Notes: generated by a model from the letters alone, not told the origin. A DNA stretch of 62,590 bases from JAYZAP01 sp964645285 (GCA_964645285.1 CAZYDR010000005.1:1-62590), one strand, 5' to 3'; shown: positions 35,428 through 44,687, numbered from the stretch's first letter. A program made the numbers and translations.

Positions 35428-36857
35428 GTGCCGCCCGGCACCGGGGTGTAGCCGAAGGTTTCCATTCGGCGCACCGCCGCTTCACCGCCCAGCGCCGCGA
35501 TCTTTTCCACCTGTTCCGCAAAGGCCCGGGCGTTGACCGCGTCCGGATCGACCACCGTGCGAAGCGCGGCTTCGCATTCGGCGCGAACCCCGGCGTGATC
35601 CGGGCTGGTTCCCAGATCAACCAGTTCATCCGGGTCGGCGGACAGATCGAACAGCTGCGGGTCATAACCGGCGTAGTGGATGTATTTCCAATGGCCGTGG
35701 CGGATCATGAAGAAGCCGGTGATCGAACCACCGTCGTGGTATTCGCTGAGCACCGTGCGCTCGGGCCGATAACCGCCGGCCATACGGACCAGGGAATCGC
35801 CCGGCAGGGTCTGCTCATGGTCGTTCAAGGTGGCGCCGACGCCTTCGACCACGGTCGGGTAGATATCGACCAGGGAGACCGGCGCATCAACGGTTTCGCC
35901 GGCCGGCACGTCGGGCCCGCTGACAATCATCGGCACGCCGACTGAGTCCTCATACATGTAGGATTTAGCCCACAGGCCGTGATTGCCGATCATGTCGCCG
36001 TGGTCCGAGGTATAGATTACCGTGGTCTCGTCGCTCAGACCGGCCTCTCCCAGGGCGCCGAGCACCGCGCCGACGTTGTCGTCGAGGAACGAGGTCAGGC
36101 CGTAGTAGCCGGCCCTCGCCTGGCGCATGCGTTGCTCATTAAAATGATCCTGGTAGTTCATGCTGGCCGACAGCGCCGCCACCACCGGATGGTCGTGGCG
36201 GGCATTGGCGTCGATGGGCGGGTCAATATCTTCAAGCGGGTAGAGGGCGTGAAACGCGGCCGGCGCGACAAGCGGAAAATGCGGGCTGACGAAAGACACG
36301 AACAGCACCCAGGGCTTGTCCCCATGACGCGGTGCCTGATCCCGCAGCCAGGCACAGGCGCCATCACGGATGTTGCGGTCATAGGCGGTGTAGGTGGTCT
36401 CCCCGGCCCCGGTCTCAGCGGCGTATTCCGGGGTCTGGTCGTCGACCTCCAGTTCGCGGCGCAGCATGGCGGTAACCCAGCCCATGCCGTTGAGCAAATG
36501 CATGGGCAGAATTTCTTCATCGAAGCCGTTGGGGTCGTTGGTGTCGCGGTAGTGAAGCTTGCCGATGGACACCACCCGATGACCTTCGGCCATGAGCCGG
36601 TGGCCCCAACTGGACACATGGCCGGTATAGGGCTCGCCACTGCTCCAACAGCCTGTGTCGTGAACGTAGCGGCCGGTGGCCAGGCTGGCTCGCGCCGGCA
36701 CGCAGATCGGCGAGTTGGTATAGGCGCTGGTGAACCGCGTGCCACCGGCCGCCATGGCGTCGAGGTTGGGCGTCTTGACCAGGGGGTGGCCGGAACAGCC
36801 CATGACCCGCGGCGTGTGTTCGTCGGAACACAGAATTAGTACGTTGTTTCCGGCCAT
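35424..36857 (-). CDS. sulfatase (type I, formylglycine-dependent)
   Basis: 477 aa alkaline-phosphatase-fold sulfatase. The N-terminal metal motif ILCSDEHTPRVMG is followed by the formylglycine signature CVPARASLATGRY (Cys about residue 52), then DKPWVLFVSFVSPHFPL and the second metal site YTSDHGDMIGNHGLW. GGAGG lies six bases before ATG 36857. It desulfates organic sulfate esters; choline sulfate is an attractive but unproven substrate next to sarcosine-oxidase genes. No clear signal peptide, so cytoplasmic. It is 13 bases downstream of the MttB-family gene. Confidence 0.9.
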   Translation of the reverse strand: MAGNNVLILCSDEHTPRVMGCSGHPLVKTPNLDAMAAGGTRFTSAYTNSPICVPARASLATGRYVHDTGCWSSGEPYTGHVSSWGHRLMAEGHRVVSIGKLHYRDTNDPNGFDEEILPMHLLNGMGWVTAMLRRELEVDDQTPEYAAETGAGETTYTAYDRNIRDGACAWLRDQAPRHGDKPWVLFVSFVSPHFPLVAPAAFHALYPLEDIDPPIDANARHDHPVVAALSASMNYQDHFNEQRMRQARAGYYGLTSFLDDNVGAVLGALGEAGLSDETTVIYTSDHGDMIGNHGLWAKSYMYEDSVGVPMIVSGPDVPAGETVDAPVSLVDIYPTVVEGVGATLNDHEQTLPGDSLVRMAGGYRPERTVLSEYHDGGSITGFFMIRHGHWKYIHYAGYDPQLFDLSADPDELVDLGTSPDHAGVRAECEAALRTVVDPDAVNARAFAEQVEKIAALGGEAAVRRMETFGYTPVPGGT

Positions 36858-36870
36858 GGCGCGCCTCCAA

Positions 36871-38418
36871 TCAAACGAAGGCGTCGGGCTCGGCGTCCTT
36901 CTTTTCTTTGATAAAGGCATTGAGCGCTTCGTCGATAGCCGAGTCAAGGGCCGGCGCCTCGTAGTCGGTGAGAATTCGCTTATAGACCCCATTGGCGCGC
37001 TGATAGGCATCCCGGGAGCCTTCGGCTTCCCATTGCTCCATTGAGTTGTTGTCGGCAATGGACGAGCGGTAGAAGGCGGTCTCGAAATTGGCCTGGGTAT
37101 GGGCACAGCCGAGGAAATGATTGCCCGGCCCAACCTCGCAAACCGCGTCCATGGCCTGGCCGTTCTCGCTTATGTCGACGCCGCCGGCGAGCACCTGCAT
37201 CATGCCCAACTGGTCGGCGTCCATAACGAATTTCTCATAGCTTGAGACCAGCCCGCCCTCGAGCCAGCCCGCTGCGTGAAGCATGAAGTTGACCCCGGCG
37301 AGCAGGCCGGGCAGCAGGGTCTGGGCGCTCTCAAAGGCAGCCTGGGCGTCGGGCAGCTTGGAGCCGCAGAGCGAGCCGCCGGAGCGGAACGGCACCCCGA
37401 GACGGCGCGCCAGCTGGGCGGCGGCAAGGGTAACCAGGGTGGGCCCGGGCGTGCCGAAGGTCGGCGCGCCCGACTGCATGGAGATCGACGAAGCGAAGGT
37501 GCCGAACACCACAGGCGCGCCGGCCCGCACGAGCTGGGCGAAGGCCATGCCGGACATGGTCTCGGCGAGCACCTGGGCCAGGGTTCCGGCCACGGTCACC
37601 GGGCTCATGGCGCCGGCCAGAATAAACGGCGAAATGACGCAAGCCTGGCCCGCCCGCGCATAAACCTTAAGCGCGCCGAGCATGGTGGCGTCCCACACCA
37701 TGGGCGAGTTGGCGTTGATCAGGTTTATCAGCACGCAGTTTTCATCGACGAAGTCGCTGCCGAACACCAGACGCGCCATGGCAACCGAGTCCGCCGCCCG
37801 CTCAGGCGCGGTGACCGATCCCATGAACGGTTTGTCCGAATAGCGGATATGGCTGTAGACCATGTCGAGGTGGCGTTTGTTGACGGCGATATCCACCGGT
37901 TCGCAAACCGTGCCGCCGGAATGGTGCATGGCCGGCGTCATGTAGGCGAGCTTCACGAAATTGCGGAAGTCCTCGATGGTGGCGTAGCGCCGGCCGCCAT
38001 CGATGTCGCGCACGAAGGGCGGCCCGTAGACCGGCGCGAACACCGTGGCGTGGCCGCCGATCTGGACATTGCGCTCGGGGTTGCGGGCGTGCTGGGTGAA
38101 GGTCCGGGGCGCGCTGGCGATCAGCGAGCGGGCAAGGCCGCGGGGCAGGCGTACGCGGGTGCCCTGGACATCGGCGCCGGCGTCCTGCCACAAGGCTAAC
38201 GCCTCTTCATCATCGTGGAACTCGATTCCGACCTCTTCGAGGATGGTCTCGGCATTGGCCTCGATGATTTCGAGACCCTCCTCCGACATCACCTCGGTGA
38301 CCGGAAAGCGGCGCATGATCTGGGGCAGATGCACGAGAGTCGTGCGGCTGCGCGCTTCCCGCCGCGCAGTTCTGCCGCCACCCCGTTCGCGGCGCCGCGG
38401 CGTTGCCTGTTCAGCCAT
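36871..38418 (-). CDS. MttB-family (trimethylamine methyltransferase-like) corrinoid methyltransferase
   Basis: 515 aa MttB/MtgB superfamily protein. It has an N-terminal basic tail, then EEVGIEFHDDEEAL, the TIM-barrel segments GGRRYATIEDFRNFVKLAYM and HHSGGTVCEPVDI, and a C-terminal GNHFLGCAHTQANFE. There is no internal amber codon, so it is the non-pyrrolysine type. Characterised members of that type demethylate quaternary amines such as glycine betaine or proline betaine with a corrinoid partner. ATG 38418 has AGGAGAG seven bases upstream. No corrinoid-protein gene is adjacent. Confidence 0.9.
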   Translation of the reverse strand: MAEQATPRRRERGGGRTARREARSRTTLVHLPQIMRRFPVTEVMSEEGLEIIEANAETILEEVGIEFHDDEEALALWQDAGADVQGTRVRLPRGLARSLIASAPRTFTQHARNPERNVQIGGHATVFAPVYGPPFVRDIDGGRRYATIEDFRNFVKLAYMTPAMHHSGGTVCEPVDIAVNKRHLDMVYSHIRYSDKPFMGSVTAPERAADSVAMARLVFGSDFVDENCVLINLINANSPMVWDATMLGALKVYARAGQACVISPFILAGAMSPVTVAGTLAQVLAETMSGMAFAQLVRAGAPVVFGTFASSISMQSGAPTFGTPGPTLVTLAAAQLARRLGVPFRSGGSLCGSKLPDAQAAFESAQTLLPGLLAGVNFMLHAAGWLEGGLVSSYEKFVMDADQLGMMQVLAGGVDISENGQAMDAVCEVGPGNHFLGCAHTQANFETAFYRSSIADNNSMEQWEAEGSRDAYQRANGVYKRILTDYEAPALDSAIDEALNAFIKEKKDAEPDAFV

Positions 38419-38501
38419 ACGATAACTCTCCTGCACCGGTCAATTTTTGACCACGGATTGTAATACATCGCGGCGGCCGAAATGTCCCGGCCACGCCCCA
38501 T

Positions 38502-38539
38502 AAACGTCGGGCGGCGACGTTTTATGCGCCGCCGCCCGA
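38502..38539. terminator. two mutually exclusive hairpins between DUF1127 gene and mttB-like gene
   Basis: Stem A: AAACGTCG (38502-38509) with CGACGTTT (38515-38522). Stem B: TCGGGCGGCG (38507-38516) with CGCCGCCCGA (38530-38539). They share bases and cannot coexist. The region lies downstream of the DUF1127 genes and upstream of the MttB-like gene, all minus strand; read on that strand, stem A ends in GTTTAT. It may terminate the DUF1127 transcript or act as an attenuator. Confidence 0.5.
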
Positions 38540-38564
38540 GAACGGTGATGGTTGCGCCTGTCGG

Positions 38565-38708
38565 TTATCTAAGGCCGCGCACCACCCGGTCAATACCGCC
38601 GCGCCCCATTCCCAGGTCGTTGAGCGTGCGGGCATCGAGGCGGCCAAGCTGGTCGCGGGAAACCGAGCGGTTGCGCCAGCGACGGATTTTGCTGATGAGT
38701 TTCGTCAT
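38565..38708 (-). CDS. DUF1127 small basic protein
   Basis: 47 aa with the DUF1127 pattern: a basic helix (KLISKIRRWRNRS) followed by QLGRLDARTLNDLGM and a C-terminal IDRVVRG. Very small, Arg-rich proteins of this family are frequent in alphaproteobacteria; some bind RNA and affect phosphate, carbon or stress physiology. It is paralogous to the next gene (23 bases apart). ATG 38708 starts exactly at the conserved domain. Confidence 0.85.
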   Translation of the reverse strand: MTKLISKIRRWRNRSVSRDQLGRLDARTLNDLGMGRGGIDRVVRGLR

Positions 38709-38731
38709 GACAGGTGCTCTCTGGTCCAGAA

Positions 38732-38875
38732 TTAGCGCGGATGACCGATGACGCAATCCACGTCATAGCGTGAAATGCCGATGTCGCGCAGCATGTGCGC
38801 ATCGAGGCGGGCAAGCCGGCCCTGGTAGAAGGTCTTGTCGCGCCACCGACGAATGGTCTTGAGAATGGGGTTCAT
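38732..38875 (-). CDS. DUF1127 small basic protein (tandem paralogue)
   Basis: 47 aa: MNPILKTIRRWRDKTFYQGR, then LARLDAHMLRDIGISRYDVD and a short Cys/His-containing tail. It has the same length and layout as the neighbour at 38565-38708. Translated by hand from ATG 38875 to TAA 38734-38732. The shared IRRWR..RLDA..L.D.G pattern makes the family assignment firm. The two probably form a bicistron and arose by duplication. Confidence 0.82.
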   Translation of the reverse strand: MNPILKTIRRWRDKTFYQGRLARLDAHMLRDIGISRYDVDCVIGHPR

Positions 38876-39073
38876 GGTCTTGTTCCTTGGTGAAACCTGG
38901 GGGGATGCGTTGTTCGTTGAGGCCCAAATAGACCTGCTGGCGCCTTGTCACAAGTGCCCGAAATGCGCGGCAGATATGCTCAAATCGCATAGCCGCCCAG
39001 AGCCTCAGGCGACTTGCCAGACGCCGCCGGATTGACCATGCTTCCAACCCTGTGGCGACCCGGAGGATGGCCT
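38876..39073. promoter_or_regulatory. divergent intergenic region
   Basis: 198 bases between the DUF1127 pair (-) and the first FAD oxidase gene (+). It must hold both promoters. No clear -35/-10 pair or dyad could be picked by eye. Confidence 0.4.
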
Positions 39074-40372
39074 ATGCCCACGACGATCTTTACCGATGAT
39101 GTTCGGTTCCAGCCCTATTGGTGGAACGCCGCGCCCTTCCTTGAAGAAACCCCGCCGGCGCTCCCCGCCCAGGCCGATGTCATCGTTGTCGGGGCCGGCT
39201 ATACCGGCTTGTCGGCGGCCCTGACCTGCGCCCGTGGTAGCCGCCATGTGGTGGTGCTGGACGCCAACGCCCTAGGCGAAGGCGCCAGTTCGCGCAATGC
39301 CGGGTTCCTCGGCCGCACCTTCACTCTCGGTTTTACGGAACTATCCGAAAAGGCTGGACTTGATGCCGCCAAAGCGGTCTACCGCCACGGCGACCACGCC
39401 TTCGACTATGTGGCCCATCTGATCGAAAGTGAGCAGATCCATTGCCTGTTCTCCCGCACCGGCCGCTTCACCGGCGCCAATACCCCCAGCCATTACGAAG
39501 ACATGGCCCGCGATGCGGAGGCGTTGCGCAAACATCTCGGAACCGAGGTGGAAATGGTTCCCCGGAGCGAGCAGCACCGCGAGATCGGCGTCGACTCCTT
39601 CCATGGCGGTCAGCTCATGCTCGGCGATGCCGGCCTGCATCCGGCAATGTTCCACCAGGGCCTGCTCGACCGTGTCCGTGCCGCCGGAGCAACTGTCGCC
39701 GGCCATACGCCCATGACCAGTATCGTCCGCCATGGCGATGATTTTACGGTGGCAACGCCGCGCGGGTCGATAACGGCGCGCCACGTGGTCATCGCCACCA
39801 ACGGCGAGACCGGCGCGGTCACGCCGTGGTTCCGCCGCCGGTTAGTTTCCGTCGGCGCCTATGCAATTGCCACCGAACCCCAGCCGCCCGAGGTCATGGC
39901 GCAAATCTTCCCGACGGGGCGGTTGACCATCGACAGCGGAAAGATGAAATTTTTCTGCCGCCCCGCGCCCGACGGCAGCCGCGTCTTGTTTGGCGGCCGC
40001 GCCTTCTTTGGCGACGACAATTATCGGGCCACGGCCACCGGCCTGCAGCGCGCCATGGTCAGGCGCTTTCCCATGCTCGAAGGAGTCCGGCTCAGTCACG
40101 GCTGGGGCGGCCGGGTGGCTTTCAGCTTCGACCGCCTGCCCCACCACGGTCGTCGCGACGGCATGCACTATGCCCTGGGTTATTGCGGCGCCGGCCTGCC
40201 CAAGGGTACTTATCTCGGTCACAAGACCGCTCTCGACATCCTTGGCGAGAAGGATACGGCAACGCCATTTACCGACACGGCCTTCCCGACCCTGCCATTC
40301 TACAACGGCTGGCCCTGGTTCGTGCCGGCCATGTCCGTCTACTACCTGCTCCGCGACCGCCTGGAACGCTAA
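39074..40372 (+). CDS. FAD-dependent amine oxidase (PuuB / DadA-like)
   Basis: 432 aa from ATG 39074 (GGAGGA upstream). It starts with the subgroup motif FTDDVRFQPYWWNAAP and has the FAD-binding VIVVGAGYTGLSAALTC, GASSRNAGFLG, a substrate domain and the C-terminal MHYALGYCGAGLPKGTYLGHKTA. It resembles gamma-glutamylputrescine oxidase and glycine/sarcosine-type oxidases that deaminate or demethylate amines. It is followed 13 bases later by a paralogue of the same length. Confidence 0.9.
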   Translation: MPTTIFTDDVRFQPYWWNAAPFLEETPPALPAQADVIVVGAGYTGLSAALTCARGSRHVVVLDANALGEGASSRNAGFLGRTFTLGFTELSEKAGLDAAKAVYRHGDHAFDYVAHLIESEQIHCLFSRTGRFTGANTPSHYEDMARDAEALRKHLGTEVEMVPRSEQHREIGVDSFHGGQLMLGDAGLHPAMFHQGLLDRVRAAGATVAGHTPMTSIVRHGDDFTVATPRGSITARHVVIATNGETGAVTPWFRRRLVSVGAYAIATEPQPPEVMAQIFPTGRLTIDSGKMKFFCRPAPDGSRVLFGGRAFFGDDNYRATATGLQRAMVRRFPMLEGVRLSHGWGGRVAFSFDRLPHHGRRDGMHYALGYCGAGLPKGTYLGHKTALDILGEKDTATPFTDTAFPTLPFYNGWPWFVPAMSVYYLLRDRLER

Positions 40373-40385
40373 TTTGGAGACTCTC

Positions 40386-41684
40386 ATGCTCGACGATATT
40401 TTCACCGACGACGTCAAGTTCGAGGCCTATTGGTGGGAAGCGGCGCCACGCCCCAAGGAAACCCCGCCAGACCTGCCCGAGCGTACCGACGTGGCGGTGG
40501 TCGGCTCGGGCTTTTCCGGGCTGTCGGCGGCCCTGACGTGCGCTCGCGGCGGCCGCCACGTCACCGTGTTCGAGGCCGGCGATGTCGGCCAGGGGGCGAG
40601 TTCACGCAACGGCGGCATGTGCGGCAGCGGCCTTAAGGTTGGCTTTACCGACCTGACCGCGAAAATCGGCCTCAAGGACGCGGTCGCGTTCTATCGCGAC
40701 GGCGAGGTCGCGCTCGATTACCTGGAACACCTCATCGAGAGTGAGCAGATCCATTGCCATTTCTCCCGCATGGGGCACTTTTCCGGCGCCCATGTGCCGA
40801 GCCACTACGACGCCATGGCGCGCGATTCCGAAGCCCTGAACAAACATCTCAACGTCGGGTCGACGATGATCCCCCGCGCCGAACAGCACAAGGAGATCGG
40901 CACCGAGCTTTATTACGGCGGCATCGTCGCCCCCCGTGAAGCGGGCCTCCACCCGGCGCTCTATCATCAAGGGTTGCTCGAGCGGGTGCGCGCCACCGAT
41001 ACCCTGGTCGCCGGCAACACCCCGGTAACCAATATCAGCCGCGACGGTGACGACTTCATCATCACCACGCCGCGCGGCCGTGTCGTGGCCCGCAACGTGG
41101 TCATCGGGACCAACGGCTATACCGACCGGGCCGCCGGCTGGTTGCGCCGCCGCTTGGTGCCCATCGGCACTTATATGATCGCCACCGAGCCCGTCGTGCC
41201 GGACGTCATGGCCCGGCTGGCGCCGACCATGCGCATGCTCAGCGACAGCAAGAAGATCCTCTATTACTTCCGCCCATCGCCCGACGGTACGCGTATTCTG
41301 TTCGGCGGCCGCGCCGCCTTCGCCAACAATGACCAGCGGGTGACCGGCGCCCGGTTGCGCCGTTTCATGCTCAGCGTCTGGCCCGAATTGGCCGACCTCA
41401 AGATTACCCACAGCTGGGCCGGCAATGTCGCCTTCACCCTCGACAAGCTGCCCCACATCGGCGTCCAGGACGGCATGCATTACGCCATCGGCTATTGCGG
41501 CTCGGGGGTGGTCAAGGCGACCTATCTCGGGCACAAGGCGGCGCAGTCCATCCTTGGTGACAGCGATGCCGCCTCGCCATTGATGAACCGCGATTTCCAG
41601 GCCCTGCCGCTCTACGACGGCACCCCGTGGTTCCTGCCCCTGGTCGCCATGTACTACAACCTCGCCGACCGCATGGCCCGGTGA
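40386..41684 (+). CDS. FAD-dependent amine oxidase, tandem paralogue
   Basis: 432 aa, collinear with the preceding protein: FTDDVKFEAYWWEAAP, VAVVGSGFSGLSAALTC, GASSRNGGMCGSG, LIESEQIHC, and the C-terminal MHYAIGYCGSGVVKATYLGHKAA. A GGAG sits six bases before ATG 40386. The high but incomplete similarity points to an older tandem duplication with diverged substrate pockets. The TMADH-like gene follows 24 bases later, so the three form an operon for methylated or poly-amine breakdown (inference). Confidence 0.9.
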   Translation: MLDDIFTDDVKFEAYWWEAAPRPKETPPDLPERTDVAVVGSGFSGLSAALTCARGGRHVTVFEAGDVGQGASSRNGGMCGSGLKVGFTDLTAKIGLKDAVAFYRDGEVALDYLEHLIESEQIHCHFSRMGHFSGAHVPSHYDAMARDSEALNKHLNVGSTMIPRAEQHKEIGTELYYGGIVAPREAGLHPALYHQGLLERVRATDTLVAGNTPVTNISRDGDDFIITTPRGRVVARNVVIGTNGYTDRAAGWLRRRLVPIGTYMIATEPVVPDVMARLAPTMRMLSDSKKILYYFRPSPDGTRILFGGRAAFANNDQRVTGARLRRFMLSVWPELADLKITHSWAGNVAFTLDKLPHIGVQDGMHYAIGYCGSGVVKATYLGHKAAQSILGDSDAASPLMNRDFQALPLYDGTPWFLPLVAMYYNLADRMAR

Positions 41685-41708
41685 CGCCAACCAGCAACGG
41701 ATAATCCC

Positions 41709-43734
41709 ATGGCCGAGCATGACGCGCTTCTCAAGCATCTGACGATCCGCAACCGGGTGATGTCGACGGCCCATGCGCCGGGCTACCCCGAGAACGGCAT
41801 GCCGACCGAGCGCTACCAGCTCTATCACGCGGAGAAAGCCGAAGGCGGCATCGGCCTGACCATCTTCGGCGGCTCCTCCTCGGTGGCTGTCGACTCGCTG
41901 ACCACCGCCTTCGGTCAGGTGGCGGTCTATGACGACAAGGTGATTTCCTATTTTCATGAATTCGCCGACCGGGTTCACGGCCATGGGGCGGCGCTGATGT
42001 GCCAGATCACCCATATGGGCCGGCGCAACAACTGGGACACCGCCGACTGGCTGACGTTGATCGCGCCGTCGCTCGTGCGCGAGCATTCCCACCGGGCCAT
42101 ACCCAAGGAAATGGAGGACTGGGACTTCAAGCGGGTCATCAAGTTGTTCGGCCAGGCGGCGCGGCGCTGCAAGGACGGCGGCCTCGACGGCATCGAGCTG
42201 TTGTTCGGCGCCCAGCACCTGATCGACCAGTTCCACACCCCCATGGCCAACCAGCGGACCGACACTTACGCCGGCAGCCTGGAGAACCGCATGCGCTTCG
42301 GCCTTGAGGTGCTTGAAGAAGTGCGCCGGGTGGTCGGCGACGACTTCATCGTCAGCGCCCGCATGACCGGCGATGAACTGGACGACGGCGGCTACGGCCT
42401 CGACGAAGGCATCAAGATTGCCCAGACCCTGGCCAAAACCGGCATGGTCGACTTCCTCAACGTCTTCCACAGCCACACCGCCGACCACATGGGCGTCGCC
42501 GTGATGATGCCGAACATGTCATTCCCCGTGGCGCCCTTCGTCTATATGGCCAGCGCCATCAAGGCCGCGCGACGTGCCGGTGTTCCATGCCGGGCGCATC
42601 ACCGACGTGGCCGGCGCCAGCCGCGCCGTGGAAGAAGGCCATATCGACATGGTCGCCATGGTCCGCGCCCACATGGCCGACCCCTATGTAGTGTCGAAGA
42701 TGCAAGAGGGCCGAAGCGACGACATTCGCCAGTGTGTCGGCGCCAACTACTGCATCGACCGGGTGCTCATGGGCGGCGGCGCGTTGTGCGTTCAGAACCC
42801 GGTGACCGGCCGCGAGGCGACCATGCCCAACGTCATAACCAAGGGTGAGACCCGGCGCAAGGTAGTCGTCGCCGGCGCCGGGCCGGCTGGTCTCGAAGCG
42901 GCCCGGGTCTGCACCTTGCACGGCCACCTTGTGGTGCTGTTCGAGACCGCCGCCGAAGTCGGCGGCCAGATCAATATCGCCGCCAAGGCGGACTGGCGCG
43001 AGGGTCTGCTGGGCATCATCCGCTGGCTCCATAGTCAGGTCGTCAAGGCCGGTGTCGATATAAGGCTGAGCACACCCGCGACCGCCGACACGGTAACCGC
43101 CGAGGACCCGGACATGGTCATCGTCGCCACTGGCGGCAGGGCTCATAAGGGCACCTTCGAGGGCACCGACCTAGCGGTCAGTACCTGGGACATTCTCAAC
43201 GGCGTGGTCGAGCCGGCGGACAACGTCATGATCTACGCCGACAACGGCCAGCACCAGGGCCCGTCCTGCGCCACCTTCATGGCCGAGCGCGGCGCCGAGG
43301 TCGGGCTGGCCACGCCGGACCGCATGGCGGCCGAGGAGATGGGCGGAACCAATTTTTCGACCTATCTGCGTGATCTCCACAAGCACGGCGTGGTCGTCAC
43401 CCCGGACCAGCGCCTGACCCGGGTCTACCGCGAGGGCAACAAGCTGGTCGCCGTATTCCGCCACCAGTATTCCAAGCTCGAGGAAGAGCGCGAGGTCGAC
43501 CAGATCGTCGCCGAACACGGCGCCCTGCCCGTGGACGATCTCTATTTCGCTCTCAAAGAACAGTCGTCCAACCGGGGCGAGCTTGACATGGAGGCGCTGA
43601 TCGCCGGCCGCCCCCAGACCATCGCCACCAATCCCAATGGTGCGTTCCAGCTATTCCGAGTCGGCGACGCCGTAGCCGGCCGCAACATCCACGCCGCGAT
43701 CTACGACTCACTCCGGCTCTGTAAGGACTTTTAG
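41709..43734 (+). pseudogene. TMADH / N-methylproline demethylase-like flavoprotein with a frameshift
   Basis: An FMN barrel runs from ATG 41709 (LKHLTIRNRVMSTAHAPGY, CQITHMGRRNNWD, ANQRTDTYAGSLENRM) to about 42570, where AIKAA should continue as DVPVFHAGRITDV. That continuation lies in the +1 frame (GTG 42574 onward), which then encodes a Cys cluster CVGANYCIDRV..LC, the FAD/NAD motifs VVVAGAGPAGLEAARV and VIVATGG, and ends RLCKDF at 43734. One extra base (or two missing) thus breaks a protein of about 675 aa. Relatives demethylate tri-/dimethylamines or N-methylproline. The two pieces are unlikely to work separately. Confidence 0.8.
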
Positions 43735-43736
43735 AA

Positions 43737-44687
43737 CTAGGGCGCTTTGTCACCAGCAGGGCCGTCGTGGCCGAAGACGTCGGCGGCCACCGGGTGCTTG
43801 CGCCGGGCGGCGATGCGTTCGCGGTGCAGCAGGTAGAGGCCGCACATAACGAGGCCGAGCGATCCGATGGTGACGATGGTGGTCGGGATGTGATCCCAGA
43901 TAATCCAGCCGATCAGCGCTGCCCAGGCGATGCTGGTGTACTCGAACGGCGCCACCAGAGACGGCGCGGCCACCGAGAAGCCGATGGTCATGGTGTAGGC
44001 CGCGACACCGGCGATGACGCCGATGGCAATAAACATCCCCCATTCCGCCGACGTCGGGGTAACCCAATTGAACGGCACGAACACGGCGCCGAACAGCGTG
44101 AAGATCAACAGGGTGTAGAACGTCATGGGCGCCGGGTCGTCGACCCGCGCGACCACCCGCGAAAGGATGGCGCTGAGACCGAAGAAGATATTCGAAATCA
44201 GCAGCAGCACCGTGGCTAGGGAATCGACCCCGCCGCCCGGCTGCAGCATGAACAGGATCACCGCGAAGCCACCAATCACGGTAATCCAGCGCCGCACACC
44301 CACCGGCTCATCCAGCAGCGGCACCGACAAAATGGTGATGATCAGGGGCGCCGAGGCCGCCACCGCGAAGGTGTTGACCAGAGGTTGCATCGGCAGCGCC
44401 ATGACAAACAGCCCGAAGGAGCCGCAACCCAACAAGCCGCGTAGCAGATTGAGGCGAAGCCGTTGGGTACGAAAACCCTTGATACCACGCATGATCAGCA
44501 TGAAGACCGTGACCATCACCAGAGCCGCGGCGCTGCGCAGGAACAATATCTCGATAGGGCCGAAATCCTCGGCCAGGACCTTGCTCAGGGCGTCATGCAA
44601 GGCCCACAAGGCGCCGGAAACCAGGATCATCGAGATCCCCAGAATTGGCCGGTCAGGTTTGGTGGCAACCTCGGGGTTTTGGCTCAT
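43737..44687 (-). CDS. DMT-superfamily (EamA) transporter
   Basis: 316 aa inner-membrane protein with about ten TM helices in two EamA repeats. Repeat 1 runs from ILGISMILVSGALWALHDAL to LSVPLLDEPVGVRRW and repeat 2 from VDSLATVLLLISNIFFGL to LVAPFEYTSIAWAALIGW. Members export amino acids or other metabolites. The start overlaps the stop of the upstream half-EamA gene (ATGA). It is complete, unlike its paralogue at 44684-45591. Confidence 0.9.
   Translation of the reverse strand: MSQNPEVATKPDRPILGISMILVSGALWALHDALSKVLAEDFGPIEILFLRSAAALVMVTVFMLIMRGIKGFRTQRLRLNLLRGLLGCGSFGLFVMALPMQPLVNTFAVAASAPLIITILSVPLLDEPVGVRRWITVIGGFAVILFMLQPGGGVDSLATVLLLISNIFFGLSAILSRVVARVDDPAPMTFYTLLIFTLFGAVFVPFNWVTPTSAEWGMFIAIGVIAGVAAYTMTIGFSVAAPSLVAPFEYTSIAWAALIGWIIWDHIPTTIVTIGSLGLVMCGLYLLHRERIAARRKHPVAADVFGHDGPAGDKAP

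Noticed and set aside
36871..38418. Pyrrolysine-containing MttB
   Set aside because: The methyltransferase frame has no internal TAG, and no pylBCDS-like genes are in the window.
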